Origin: Chlorophyllum brunneum
Lineage: Eukaryota; Basidiomycota; Agaricomycetes; Agaricales; Agaricaceae
Assembly (NCBI GenBank): GCA_963576785.1
Contig: OY756147.1
Location: forward strand, 1-64,000
Direction: 5' to 3'
Length of the DNA stretch: 64,000 nt
Position numbers and translations under genes: made by a program. Positions within the stretch are counted from its first letter, which is position 1; each line of letters opens with the position of its first letter. The notes under the pieces are model-generated. The model worked only from the letters and a program-made list of their open reading frames with translations. It was not told the DNA's origin and made no database searches. This document shows positions 1 through 10,616 of the stretch, in pieces.

Positions 1-114
1 ACCCTAACCCTAACCCTAACCCTAACCCTAACCCTAACCCTAACCCTAACCCTAACCCTAACCCTAACCCTAACCCTAACCCTAACCCTAACCCTAACCC
101 TAACCCTAACCCTA
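1..114. repeat. Telomere repeat array (CCCTAA)n
   Basis: About 18 perfect CCCTAA units with no variants run from the first base, read in the C-rich direction expected at a left chromosome end (TTAGGG on the other strand). TTAGGG is the usual telomere repeat of filamentous fungi. The array stops inside a partial unit at about 114, where a hairpin begins. Confidence 0.98.
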
Positions 115-140
115 CTGACACCAGGGGTCTGGTGTCAGTA
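113..140. repeat. Perfect inverted repeat abutting the telomere
   Basis: TACTGACACCAG (113-124) and CTGGTGTCAGTA (129-140) are perfect reverse complements around a 4-nt loop. The left arm shares its first two bases with the last telomere unit. CTAA followed by T lies directly after the right arm, which resembles a Helitron 3' end, but no helicase or second terminus is visible. Confidence 0.8.
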
Positions 141-424
141 CTAATAGTGCTAGACACAAATCAGCGGTTTCCAACCATATATACATCAAACACCTTATAT
201 CTTAATGTCCCACTCCAGGCATGGGAACACTCCCAGTCTTATTGCCACGATTATTTTGACCATTTCTTCGTTATTTTTCATCGCCAAAATTCCAACAAAT
301 TCGATTTTTCGTGTCAATATGCCTACCTCATCCTTCTCACTTCATCGAAACTTATTTCCCAATTATCCCTGTATTACTAATATTTTTCCGTCATTTATTA
401 TCCCCAAGGATATCCTTGTCATAT

Positions 425-485
425 GTGTCACAGCACTTGTGGTGTCACAGTATCTGCTGTCACAACACCCAGAATGTCACAGCAC
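425..485. repeat. Clustered TGTCACA direct repeats
   Basis: Four copies of a TGTCACA core lie at about 426-432, 443-449, 458-464 and 475-481, three of them extended to TGTCACARCAC. Spacing is close to 16 nt. This looks like a short degenerate subtelomeric tandem repeat or a set of protein-binding sites; I cannot tell which. Confidence 0.6.
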
Positions 486-528
486 TGAGTGGGTTGCCTT
501 ATTCGGAAGCACTTGAGTGCATCGCCAT

Positions 529-549
529 ATATGGAAGGTCCTTCCATAT
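529..549. repeat. Perfect 10-bp palindrome in the subtelomere
   Basis: ATATGGAAGG (529-538) and CCTTCCATAT (540-549) form a perfect inverted repeat with a single central base. It has no assigned function. Confidence 0.75.
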
Positions 550-898
550 CTGAACATAGCACGTGACCTTCCAAGCTCATTGCTGGTCCCGACTTTCAGG
601 TGCCATATCTCATCAACGAGCCCACCAAATGAGCTCATATCTTGACGGAGGTATCATACTGAGTATAGCTACATCTTTTAGTAATGGTGCAGACGAAGGT
701 TTGGCACCAAAACATAGTTATTTATTATATAGACTACTATAAATCATCATCAACCTGCAACATCTTCTCTTGTCTTGACCCTCATCTAAGGGCCCATACC
801 ACTGTTATGACCAGGTAGCTTGTGTATTATACTCTCTTGTATTTGTTCAACCTGCATCTATTTACACAGAATACCTAGCCCGGGAGCATGCCCTAGCC
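550..898. other. Subtelomeric stretch without a recognisable gene
   Basis: I see no coding exon, transposon domain or RNA gene here. It lies between the palindrome and the 3' end of the first minus-strand gene. Confidence 0.5.
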
Positions 899-1803
899 CT
901 AAGCTGCTACTCTCAAAACGACATAAATGCTTTGTAAATGTCTAGGGGTATCTGAACATCCAAGGGATGGATTCATTGGAAACATGTGAATGGCCCGTGG
1001 GCGGACTGGCGCAGGCGCCGTTTGTCGGTGACATCCTGGAACGGAATTTCGCGTCGTGGTTAGTATGTGCGGGGGTTTTGTCAGCATTCGAGAATGGCTG
1101 GCATCAATATCAAATACTCACCATCGTAGATGCATTGTCTCACACACATCTCCAGTCTTCTCTGTTCACGCAGCCGGATCTATTATATAACCATGAGACG
1201 TCAGCGATGGAAGTTTGACAGGCGAAAGATGGATAGTGGGACACCTCACGGGGGTTTGGCACGTAGCAGGCTGGGGGCTGAAATAGGCCACACAAAGACA
1301 CAAGGCAGACTCCAGATAGAACTGGTCATATTTCGTCTCGCGCCAAATATCTACAGTTGGAAAGCCCTCATCGGGCCTCATCCCACGACCCCTTCGTCGG
1401 TCGGACATTGTGCGGTAATTGGGCTCGCACGCAAACATTGAACGGGCCGCCTCGAGGAACTGCCCCGAAACATCAGTCTTTCGAGCGACGCTGTAGGTGT
1501 AGCAGAGACAGTAAGATGCGGATGGTACTCGTCTGGTTCTTGCACGTTAATATCGAAATATTGATCCGCCGTCCCACGTGTAGTTGTTTGTACGTGTTGA
1601 AATGCAGAACTCCGGGGCTGTTCAATCATCTTCTCATCGTCCTCTATGGACGCCGCCCAGCTCGCTCGCTGGACTCGCTTTGCCGCAAAGGGCGGTATAG
1701 GAAAATGCACTGCAGTCTGCGACTGTGTTGCCCAAAACTCGGATGAACTCATGTTCTTAGAGGCAGGTCTCCCTTTGTTCTTGTGCTGCTGGGGCTCATA
1801 CAT
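899..1803 (-). CDS. Hypothetical telomere-proximal protein, four exons
   Basis: I do not recognise this protein. Four minus-strand exons join in frame to 220 residues: 1803-1437, 1350-1250, 1179-1122 and 1035-899. The third intron (1121-1036) is strongly canonical: a GTGAGT donor, a TACTAAC branch site and a CAG acceptor. The second also has a GTGAGG donor and a GCTGAC-like branch site. The first donor (GTTTGC) is weak, so the first junction is the least certain. The N-terminal 120 residues are hydrophilic, with an acidic patch and many Ser and Gln residues; no signal peptide or membrane segment is seen. It is divergent from the TBC-domain gene, with 187 bases between the two chosen starts. 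The support is the in-frame splice structure rather than similarity. Confidence 0.4.
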
Positions 1804-1990
1804 GTCTGCTTAGGGGGACGAAATCGTCGTGTTGATGCAGGTTGCAGACACCGACGACTTTTTTCTTGTGCGTCGTCATATCTTGTGCTCTAGCTACCAA
1901 TCTGACGCCACCCAGGGTTCTTGTGAAGATATTATTGGACGCTTTCGCGGGAAAGACGTCCGTTTTCATGGTAGACTCAAACGGCCAGTC

Positions 1991-4900
1991 ATGACCAAAA
2001 GGTCCTCGGTCTCGACAGCAAAATCACCCAGTCCAAACGTTGGGACCTCAACGCCAGCTTCTTCACCTTTGCGTTCAAGCTCACTCAGCAGAAAGGACCA
2101 AACCCCTACCATCTCTCTCACTCGCTCAGCTCTTCAATCTGTATCTGGTCCTGTTGATACTCTCTCATCGCCAGACGATGAAGGACTCAATCTCCCGTCA
2201 TTAACCATCTCTGCGCCTTCAACACCGTCAGATTCCATCGTCGCAACCCCTCCCAGGGTCCTAGAACCGACTCCACCTCGGTCGCTAGGTTCTGATTCAA
2301 CCCATTCCGTAAAACCCCCCTACCCGTCGTCACCCCCTTCCCAGTCTCCCCGAATCGTTCTCTCCGCTTCCCCGCCCCTATCCCCCGCTGTCATTTCGCC
2401 CTTGCACATTGTCAAAAAGAACTCTCCCACGTCCCCCATTCATTATTCCACTTTTGCCGCTGCCCAGGAACAACTTCTGAATGGCCACACTTCTATATCA
2501 TCATCTGTAGTCGACAACACATATTCAACGTACGACGACCCACCGTCCAGAGATGGCGATTCAGACGGGGAAGTCGGAATCGGCCTTTCCTTACTGCAAG
2601 ATATTACCCATGGGTTGGACTCCGACGATGACTCTGACATTGAGCGTGTGAGTGTTCAATATGATGATGAGAGTACTGTTGAGGGATTGCTATATGATGA
2701 ACCTACCCCGGACGTCCATACACAATCTAACCATCAAATTCCTGCTCCCACCCCTCGTGTCCATGTTAAGCAGGGTCCGACGACATCTCAGGATACTCAG
2801 GGTCAACTTGTTTCGTTCCCTTCTCGCTCTTCCTCGCCACTTTCGCCAGCTTCTCCCACATCATTGGCTTCTCCTCCTCCGCACCGACAGCAGTTTTCCA
2901 TCTCATCGCGCCGGCCCTCATTGCAATCATCCAGCTCATGGGAAGGCGCAGGAGATATTTATGATGATTATCGGTATTCGAGGGCTTCCATGATCAGCGG
3001 AGCAAGCAGAGGGAAGAGGTCGTCCATCAGTTCTCGAATGTCCGCCAACTCGAAAGCATCACACCGCGATGCTTGGGAAGGACATGTATACGAACAGCCA
3101 CCACCTATTCCCGACCCACGGCCGAGCGTCGACTCGATATTTGCAAATGAAGCTTCAAACAAGGGTGCAAACGAGGCTGCGCAAAGGAGTGTGGAATCGA
3201 GGAAGAGTGCTGAAGCACGCAAGAGTAACGGGTCGCGCAAATCCTCAGAATCTGAATCACGTCGATCACGACAGGAACTCTTATTCCCTCAGCCCCCCAC
3301 AAATGTCAACATTCAACATGAACTCCTCGACCAAGTTGCACGAGAATCTCTTCGTCGAACGTCAGAAGCATCACGTATCCTCACTCCCGCCGACTTTCGC
3401 CTCTCAGTCGAATCCGAAGCATCCATTTATAGCCGTCTCTCTGTCATTGAACAAGAGCCGGTTGGCAACACAGAATCACACTCTTCACCTCCCGTTCCCG
3501 AATCACCAGAACGTTCCAAGGCCGTCTCGTCCTCAAGGTTTCTACGTCCATCACCTCTTGACCTTGTGCAAAATCGTTCACCACTCCTACACACTACCTG
3601 GGCATCACCTACCCCGTCGCCCTCTGATCCGACTTTTTACTCCGCTACCTCTCCCACAAGCTCCCTACTCATGCCAACGGCGTTGACAACCTTTACCGCA
3701 GGAATGGCCTCTGCCTTGAGGCATAAAGTGGAAACGGATCGTAAACCTGAGGATGAGAAGGCAGAGACACCTGGAAATATGGACCCTGCGGAAGAGACGT
3801 TGAGGGAAATTGTGGTAGATGATGACGAAGATATTCCATCGGGTGTCGTGCAAGAGTCGACGTTTGATACCGAATACTCCCAGGATACGACCGTTGACAC
3901 TTCAAAAGACACGATCGTGTTACCTGAATCCCTGCGAGCAGCTCCAAGAGAAGATCTAGAGTCACGAACGCCATCACCAACGTCACCGCTGCAGGAGCCA
4001 GACACCCTGGGGGAGCTTGGCCCTCCAATTAGCCCTGTGGTTCCCTTCCAACCACCCGCTCCGGAGGATCTCAATCTCAATCCATCTCCCGAGCCTTCGC
4101 CTCTCCCATCAACACCCTCGGCCCTCACCATCCAGGCAACACTCTCACATATCCGTTCTCCACGTCCAACACTCGCTGACCTACGTGAAGGTGGAGGCGC
4201 TCCAATCCCCGGAACGAACCAGCGGCGCTCTTTGTTCCTTCCCCACCCCAACGCTCCCAAAGCACCAACAATGACGACCTCAGGACCGATGTATATCGCT
4301 TCCCAGCAACCATCCCCGGGTCAGGCTCAGCACGCACCAGTCCCAGCGCCAAAACAGAGTATATTCGAGGTTATGCACATCGCACTCCATAATCCTCCTC
4401 CTCCTGCAATGCGTCCAAGGCTCATGTCTAGAGGACCAACGATCTACGGTAGAACAGACGCCGATCTACATAACTCAACTGGGCCTGTGCCCATTACGTT
4501 CTCGGTTGAACCACTACCTTGTCGTCCTCCACACCAGCCGCCCTCGCCCCAGCCTCCTCGTCACTTGTCCCCACCATCACAGACATCCCCGTTCGGTGCG
4601 CCTGTTCCTCCATCACCTACTTCACCACCTGCACCAAGGTCTAACACAAGTTCGCCTGCGCTGACCACTCCTGTACCGAGAAATGAGCTCAACGGGGACA
4701 GGAGCTCGGGAGCTTCGGATGTCGACGGACTTGGAAATGGTCGAACAAGTGGTGTCATACCACGAGCGAACTTTTTCCCCAAACCCCCTGGTGCGCGACC
4801 CCGGAGTAGGAGCTTCTCATCGTTCAATCCGCATTTGATGCAGGCGGAAGTACCTTTACCTATGAGGTGAGTGTTGCTTCCTCTCCAATATTCCGCGTAT

Positions 4901-6956
4901 TGATGATGTTGTTCGTTAAGCCAAGAAGAAGGATCTGTATCTCGTACCGCGCCTACAGCTCACGATGTTCGACAAAGCCTCAGACCTACGGCAAGGAGCA
5001 GCTTCAGTTCTCCAACATCGCAAGATCAGGTTACGCCTAGCAAGGCTGCCCACAAAGCTTCTCCCCGTCCTTCTCCTCTCAGCGCCAGGTCCTCTCTCCT
5101 CAAACCTGGGAACAACAATCCCGTTCCCAAACCCCCAAACAGCCCCCTCTCAAAATCATTCCGCCCTCCGTCGATCTCGAACCCAACCCCGCTCTCCCCT
5201 GCTACCTCTACCCCAAACATTCCTAGCCTACGTCATCCTCACCAACTCCGCCAAGTTTCCTCGAGTGCCACCCTCAACGACGCCGCCCTTTCACGACCGT
5301 CATTATCGTCCGCTCATCCGTCTTCCTCTTCTCTCACATCCCGACAGTTTGCTAGGCGTTCACCAATTCCTTTGCATGACCAGCCAGCCTCCCGCGATCA
5401 ACCAGAGTCCGATTCAGCTTCGATTCACAGTGACAATCGTTCTCATATCACTTCTCCGACACCCATGAATCGACAGACCTCTCTACGAACGAAACTCTCG
5501 CTTCCGAATCTTCGTCGCAATCGGAGTAAAACGGACGACTCTCTTACGTCACCCATTGCGGAACATGAAATTGCGGGCACAGTCCAGGTTGAAGACCTCG
5601 ACTTTGAACTTATACGGCCGACGATTCAATTTCAGCAGGCGAGGTCGAGCGAGGACTCTGGTGTCCTTGGGCGTGAGACTAGTGTGGAGCTGACGGCACG
5701 GGATGCACTTCTCCAGCGCGCTGCAAGCCCCTCTGGGTCACGAAGTGCTGCCAAGTCGCCCACAGGAGAGAGCTTTGGCGCGTGGCCCCGTCCATCTCTT
5801 TCTTCAACTGGAGCCCCAGTCGTGACACGTGCGGCCGTAGACACCGAGTTGAATATGGACGCTCATCGTCAACGCGAGTCAAAGTGGATGACACTGATAG
5901 GATCGGTTGCCCCATCTCAATGGCGCAAAAATAAGAAGGTCAGGAAGCTGATTCACGAGGGTGTTCCTTCGTCGGTTCGCTACCTAATCTGGTCACATCT
6001 TACGGATGGAAAGGCAAAGGTTGTACCTGGGGTATATTATCAGTTGGGAAATAGGGATAGGATTGCGGCGGCGAATATGATCGAGGAGGATATCAGAACC
6101 TGTTTTCAGGATCAACCGCATTTGCAAGGGAAGAGGGGACCGGTGTTGGCATTATTACAGGCGTATCTCACGATGGTACCGGATGTGCAATATACCATGG
6201 GTGAGTTTACGTCGGATCGAAGACTGATCTCTATGTTGATGATTTATTTAGGCTTGACTTTAATTGCTGGACAGTTATTGTTACACGCGCCCGAAGAAGA
6301 CGCATTCTGGATTTTTGTGTCCGTCATGGACACACACATCCGACCCTATTTTTCTAGTAGTACTACTCAGATGGAGGTTGATGCGACGCTGTTCAGTCGT
6401 GTTGTTGAAACCAACGACGCCCAGGTGGCGAAGAAAATTTATGTTGATATGGGGATTGAGCCAAGTGCGATCTGCGTTCCCTGGTGCGTATCACTCGTCC
6501 TTTTCGACTGATATAATTTTCCTGATTTTTGCCTCGAAAAGGTTCTCGACACTCTTCGTCACTACGCTACCGCCCGACTACGTCAATCGTGTCTGGGATT
6601 TCTTCCTCTTTGAAGGTTAATCGTTTTATCTTCCTTTCGAGAACACTCCTTGATCCTTTTTTGCAGGAATTCCTTTCCTTCTTCGTGTCGGGTTCGCCGT
6701 GATGACATGTTGTCGTCGTCAAATTCTGGCAGCGACCTCTCCGGATCTCATCCTTCAATACCTCCAACATCCTTCGGCCGGATGGCTTCCTTCTACTCCA
6801 GATGCCTTCATCTCGTTAGTTCATTCTGTCAAGATGAAGGATGATGATGTACGGAAAAATCGTCTTAAAATGGAAGCCCAAGTTAAGCGACAGACTCAAG
6901 CCCAGAACCCTCGTCATCTTCCCATTACGACCACGATATCACTTCCTCGCGCATAA
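1991..6956 (+). CDS. TBC-domain (Rab GAP-like) protein with long disordered N-terminus
   Basis: Five exons join in frame: 1991-4866, 4921-6200, 6252-6483, 6542-6615 and 6667-6956, giving 1583 residues. Residues 1 to about 1280 are Ser/Pro-rich and low in complexity, with acidic patches and many SP motifs, so probably disordered and phosphorylated. A TBC domain follows at about 1295-1530; the class normally stimulates GTP hydrolysis by Rab proteins in membrane traffic. Landmarks are HEGVPSSVRYLIW, a region aligning to the arginine-finger motif (IEEDIRTCFQDQP), YTMGLTLIAGQLLL aligning to the glutamine-finger motif, and WDFFLFEG. Both catalytic fingers look non-canonical (see findings). An in-frame ATG at 1835 would add 52 residues. 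I prefer 1991 because the upstream stretch does not share the Ser/Pro composition. Family call strong, enzymatic activity uncertain. Confidence 0.9.
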
Positions 6957-7196
6957 TCTACTCCTCTTCGCTCTTCATAATTTTGTTTTCGTTCTGCATA
7001 TATATTTCACCGGACTCGCGATTTTGGAATACAACTTTGAATGTGCTATATACTCAACGTATAATATCAATTACCTTGTAGATTCCCGCTTAATCTCCCA
7101 GATAAACGCCCAACATAACGCCTTAGGTATGACATGGGAACACATCAACTGGCACCTACACACCAGCATGTCTACTGCCCTTTCTCTTACCCCTTG

Positions 7197-9006
7197 ATGC
7201 CAACCCTGCGCCGACGTTGGACGTATTGCATTATCCTCCTAATTCTTGTACCCACCATCCTTATTCAATACTATTCCTCGTATCTCTTTGAACCCCCATT
7301 ACAGGAACATCCAGTATACGCCAACCGAGACAACGACCACCATACCTCCCTCAACGCAAATAAAGTCGAAGACCAAGACCTTAACTCTGATTCGACGTCC
7401 GATGTCATAGTTGCTACACTGTGCGAGCTCGACAAATGCATGCGAGGACGATGGATTCCACGCGAACCTCCCTTTCGATCTATTGCAGACTTTCGCAGAA
7501 GATATCCTGTGACTCATCGAGGCATATTCAAGACGTGCGGAAGTGAGGAGAACAAGAGGGAACAGGGAGATAGAGAAAGATTTCGCGAAGCGCAAGAAGA
7601 GAGGCTCGTGCAGGCGGCGAATTGGGTATGGAAACCGATGAAAGGACGGATGATGGACTGGGATGCGATTAGTTTCGTTGTAAGATTGTTGAGGAGTCCT
7701 GGTGGCCTTATTTTCTCTGGAGGTGTGCTCAGGAAGATTAAAGCGCTGTCAGGATACTTACGCATACTGATAGATTCGATTACGCGGCAGCATTTCCAAT
7801 GGCTAGAGTACGCATTGGCCGCAGCTGATATACGTATAACAGAAGACCCTTCCTATCTTCCTTTCTACTCCCATAAACGACTCCATCAATTCATCCTTAA
7901 ACCTGGAGATCCGATGACTGATTATCTGCAAGACCGAGCAGGGGTTCCGGATTCACGTCTAAAGCGACCTATATATACAAAGATTGACAATCATATCCTT
8001 ATTGGGGAGAAAGAAGTTCGAGAGTTCAGCGCATCGCTTGGGGCCAAGGACGGTTTTATTTGGTACGATATATTCGACTATTTCGAAGGTTGGGAGAGTT
8101 TCGTTCGAGATGCGGCGAAGGTTCGAGAAGGAGAAAGTAATGTGATTGAGGATACCATTCTTGTTCTCAATACTGGAGCACATGTGAGCACTATTCCCCC
8201 TCACTGGCCATACCTCAGACCCTAACGCCGAGTGTAGTGGGCCCGCTCTGCCTGGTATATGCTCCCGAAAACTGGAGATGTACTTGAACAACAATCGCGT
8301 GTTACAGTGGCATTCAAGAAGATGGTGAGTCAAGGTATCTTATCGGTCAGTACCAGTTGTCCATGGATTTTAGGTCCAATTGATCACGTCCCGCCTGGAC
8401 CCAATCCCTCACCTATCAATTTACTATCGTGCTACAGCTCCAGGACATCCGGCTTGCACCTCCTCAGCATTCTACCAAACTTTTCTAGTAAATTCTACAC
8501 TTATCGCTCCGCCCAGTGACGACAGCGAACAAGCAAAGCTATTTACGGAGAGTTCAACCTTCTACACTGTACCGCATTCCAATGCCTCGGTTGCTCAAGA
8601 ATCTATGTCTACAATACAACAGAGCTTAGTGCAATCCACGTTCGACAAACAACAAAAAGTCGCGCGATCGAGGTGGGATTGGGACCGTTTCGTTGTGCAC
8701 AATGCTGAATGGAAGCAAGTGATTGATGATATCAATTCAAGAGGGACGGCATCCTCGGAAAAAGCTCGATGGTACTTTATGGACATCTGGGAAATGGCGT
8801 TACAGCGACCAGACGCACATACACAAAACTTAGTTGATCCACCCCGAGAAATTTATGACTGTTTACATTGTGAGTCGTTTCCGCAATCCATGTTCTCATT
8901 TCGTGTTAATAGTCAGAGAATAGGGTGTGTACCAGGCGTGGTAGAACAATGGATGCAATATCTCAATCATCTTGTATTCTGGAATAAAGACAGTCGGCCT
9001 TCGTAA
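7197..9006 (+). CDS. SGNH/PC-esterase-like type II membrane protein (O-acetyltransferase-like)
   Basis: Five exons (7197-7722, 7774-8183, 8238-8324, 8374-8869, 8924-9006) give 533 residues. A hydrophobic anchor at about residues 9-27 after a basic start suggests a type II Golgi or ER membrane protein. The splice at 7723-7773 creates the catalytic motif SGDSITRQHF near residue 175. Next come NTGAHW, then YRATAPGHP, and a C-terminal DCLHWCVPGVVEQW near residue 503, made by the last splice. GDS plus DxxH is the Ser-Asp-His set of the SGNH/PC-esterase fold shared with polysaccharide O-acetyltransferases of plants and with fungal Cas1-related proteins. The likely role is acetylating or de-acetylating cell-wall or capsule-type glycans in the lumen. 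The acceptor is unknown. The start ATG is placed just before the anchor. Confidence 0.85.
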
Positions 9007-9442
9007 TATACACGTTCACGTCATCTTCGTTTACCTTACAATACACGAATTCCGGGTAGATCAAACTACTAAATGCCCATCGGAAGGAGTAGACAGGAAT
9101 TGCCCCTGGCTCGACAAACAAAGCTGTGGTACACCTGGGGACCTACTGGGCGACAAATGTTTCCCAGTGCAAGTCCATGTTCGACTCTGGCCTATCCAGG
9201 AGTCAGTTTCGTCGTGATGGTGATGACAGACTTCAAGTTATGCTTCGCACTACCAACTAGGGATCGATTAAATGAGTACCGGTGTCTAAGGAACCTTCGC
9301 TAAGGAAATGACAGACATGGAATACAAACCAGAGTCCGTCTGCTACTCAACTTCAATGTCCAAGGTCTAACGAAAAAAGTCCAAGAGAGAGACAACACTT
9401 AGGACGGTACAGAAAGTAGTAACAAACCCCAACTTCAATGGG

Positions 9443-10084
9443 CTAGTCGTCGTCGTCATCATCTCCATCACGATCCGTACCGTTTTCATCTTCGGATGCA
9501 TTATCGGTTCCGGGATCGTCATCGGAGCCAGTGTCACTGTCATCATCATGCTTCTTGGGCTTTTTGTGTTTGTGTTTGTGAGCCTTTTTCTTCTTTCCCT
9601 TGCGAGAATGGTTGGATTTCTTATCGTCTGAATCATCACCGTCGGACCCAGTTGTGACATCTGGGGCGTCGGTATCATCAGTGTTTGTATCTCCCGAGTT
9701 TGTGTCGTCGTCAATATCATCCTTCCCAGAGTTATCCTTATCATCATCTTCTCCAGACTCGTCAACATCTCCAGAGTCGGGATCATCGTCTCCGGATTCT
9801 TCTGGATCAACCTTCTTCTTTTCCGACTTGGGTTTCTTCTTGTGTTGGGTGTGCTTTTTTCTCATTTCTTCACGTCTTTTAAGCCGGCGCTCTGCGAGAG
9901 AACGGAAACGAGCGGGGACGGGTCGCTTGGGAATAAGGAATGACTCTCCTACGGGTTGGAGCTCGGTGTTGGCTATGGCTATTTCCTTGGTGTTGTACGT
10001 GGGACGGTGAGCTGGCATGGGTGCTGCGGCTGCGAATGTGACAGACGCGCCAACGAAGGCTACAATAGCGTAGAACACCTTCAT
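9443..10084 (-). CDS. Secreted acidic/basic block protein, paralogue 1
   Basis: A single exon encodes 213 residues. The start at 10084 gives a clean signal peptide (MKVFYAIVAFVGASVTFAAA, then AP); an in-frame upstream start would put charged residues before it. After cleavage comes a short conserved block, EIAIANTELQPV, then RFRSLAERRLKRREE. A Lys/His-rich stretch, a long Asp/Ser/Gly-rich stretch, a second Lys/His-rich stretch and an Asp-rich tail follow. There are no cysteines. The protein is almost certainly disordered, with alternating strongly basic and acidic blocks. Function is unknown; metal or mineral binding, cell-wall association or an effector role are guesses. The neighbour at 10617-11162 is a diverged tandem copy. 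Confidence 0.8.
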   Translation of the reverse strand: MKVFYAIVAFVGASVTFAAAAPMPAHRPTYNTKEIAIANTELQPVGESFLIPKRPVPARFRSLAERRLKRREEMRKKHTQHKKKPKSEKKKVDPEESGDDDPDSGDVDESGEDDDKDNSGKDDIDDDTNSGDTNTDDTDAPDVTTGSDGDDSDDKKSNHSRKGKKKKAHKHKHKKPKKHDDDSDTGSDDDPGTDNASEDENGTDRDGDDDDDD

Positions 10085-10616
10085 TTTTTTTTCTAATTCA
10101 ACTATCACTATTGACTTAGTGGACGGAGTGAAAATAGGGCATCGCTCACTGGATCAAAAGGAGTGGAATGGTTCGCGAGTGCGATAGTAGCTGCAGCTGC
10201 AGACAAGGTCGCTTGAGTAAAGAGTGTGGTGGAAGTGAAGGCTAAGAATTTTAGGCCTTGACTAGTGGAATAGAGCGGCTGAGCGTGAAAATTCGAAGAC
10301 AGGACTTTGAACGTGTCAGAATTAGCTATTGACCGACTTCCATAATGCGAACGCGACTAACGGCCATGACCGCCCAGTGCTACTAGACCAGAGTGTGAGG
10401 TAACCGTGGGGCTGGGAAATGTGGCAAAATCAACTAGTGGAGAACTCCGCAAAGAAGGTGGGTCATGTTAGGGACAGGTGAATCGTTGGAAGGAACGTGT
10501 GAAGCACAAAGATTTGTTCATCAAACGATACATGACGGGATATAGTGACCTGGAGGCGTGAACGGCGATCCAGAGACAGGGACCACAACGGCGAAATACA
10601 AATTAAGCGGATATTT
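10085..10616. other. Spacer between the two secreted acidic protein genes
   Basis: This holds the upstream region of the 9443-10084 gene and the 3' flank of its paralogue. I see no coding exon or clear TATA box. A short AGCTGCAGCTGCAG self-complementary patch lies near 10190. Confidence 0.5.

Noticed and set aside
113..145. Helitron insertion as a firm call
   Set aside because: Only a hairpin and CTAA-T are seen; no 5' TC end, helicase or empty-site evidence is available in the window.
3069..3686. 205-codon plus-strand open frame
   Set aside because: It is an alternative frame inside exon 1 of the TBC gene; the main frame is 1,000 codons long and in frame with the TBC domain.
7723..7773. 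Coding reading of the 51-nt in-frame stretch in the SGNH gene
   Set aside because: It separates SGG from DSITRQH, whereas splicing at GTGTGC/TAG restores the conserved GDS motif.
9600..10010. Ser/Pro-rich plus-strand open frame
   Set aside because: It is the antisense shadow of the Asp/Lys-rich secreted protein gene; GAC/GAT codons read backwards give Ser and Val.
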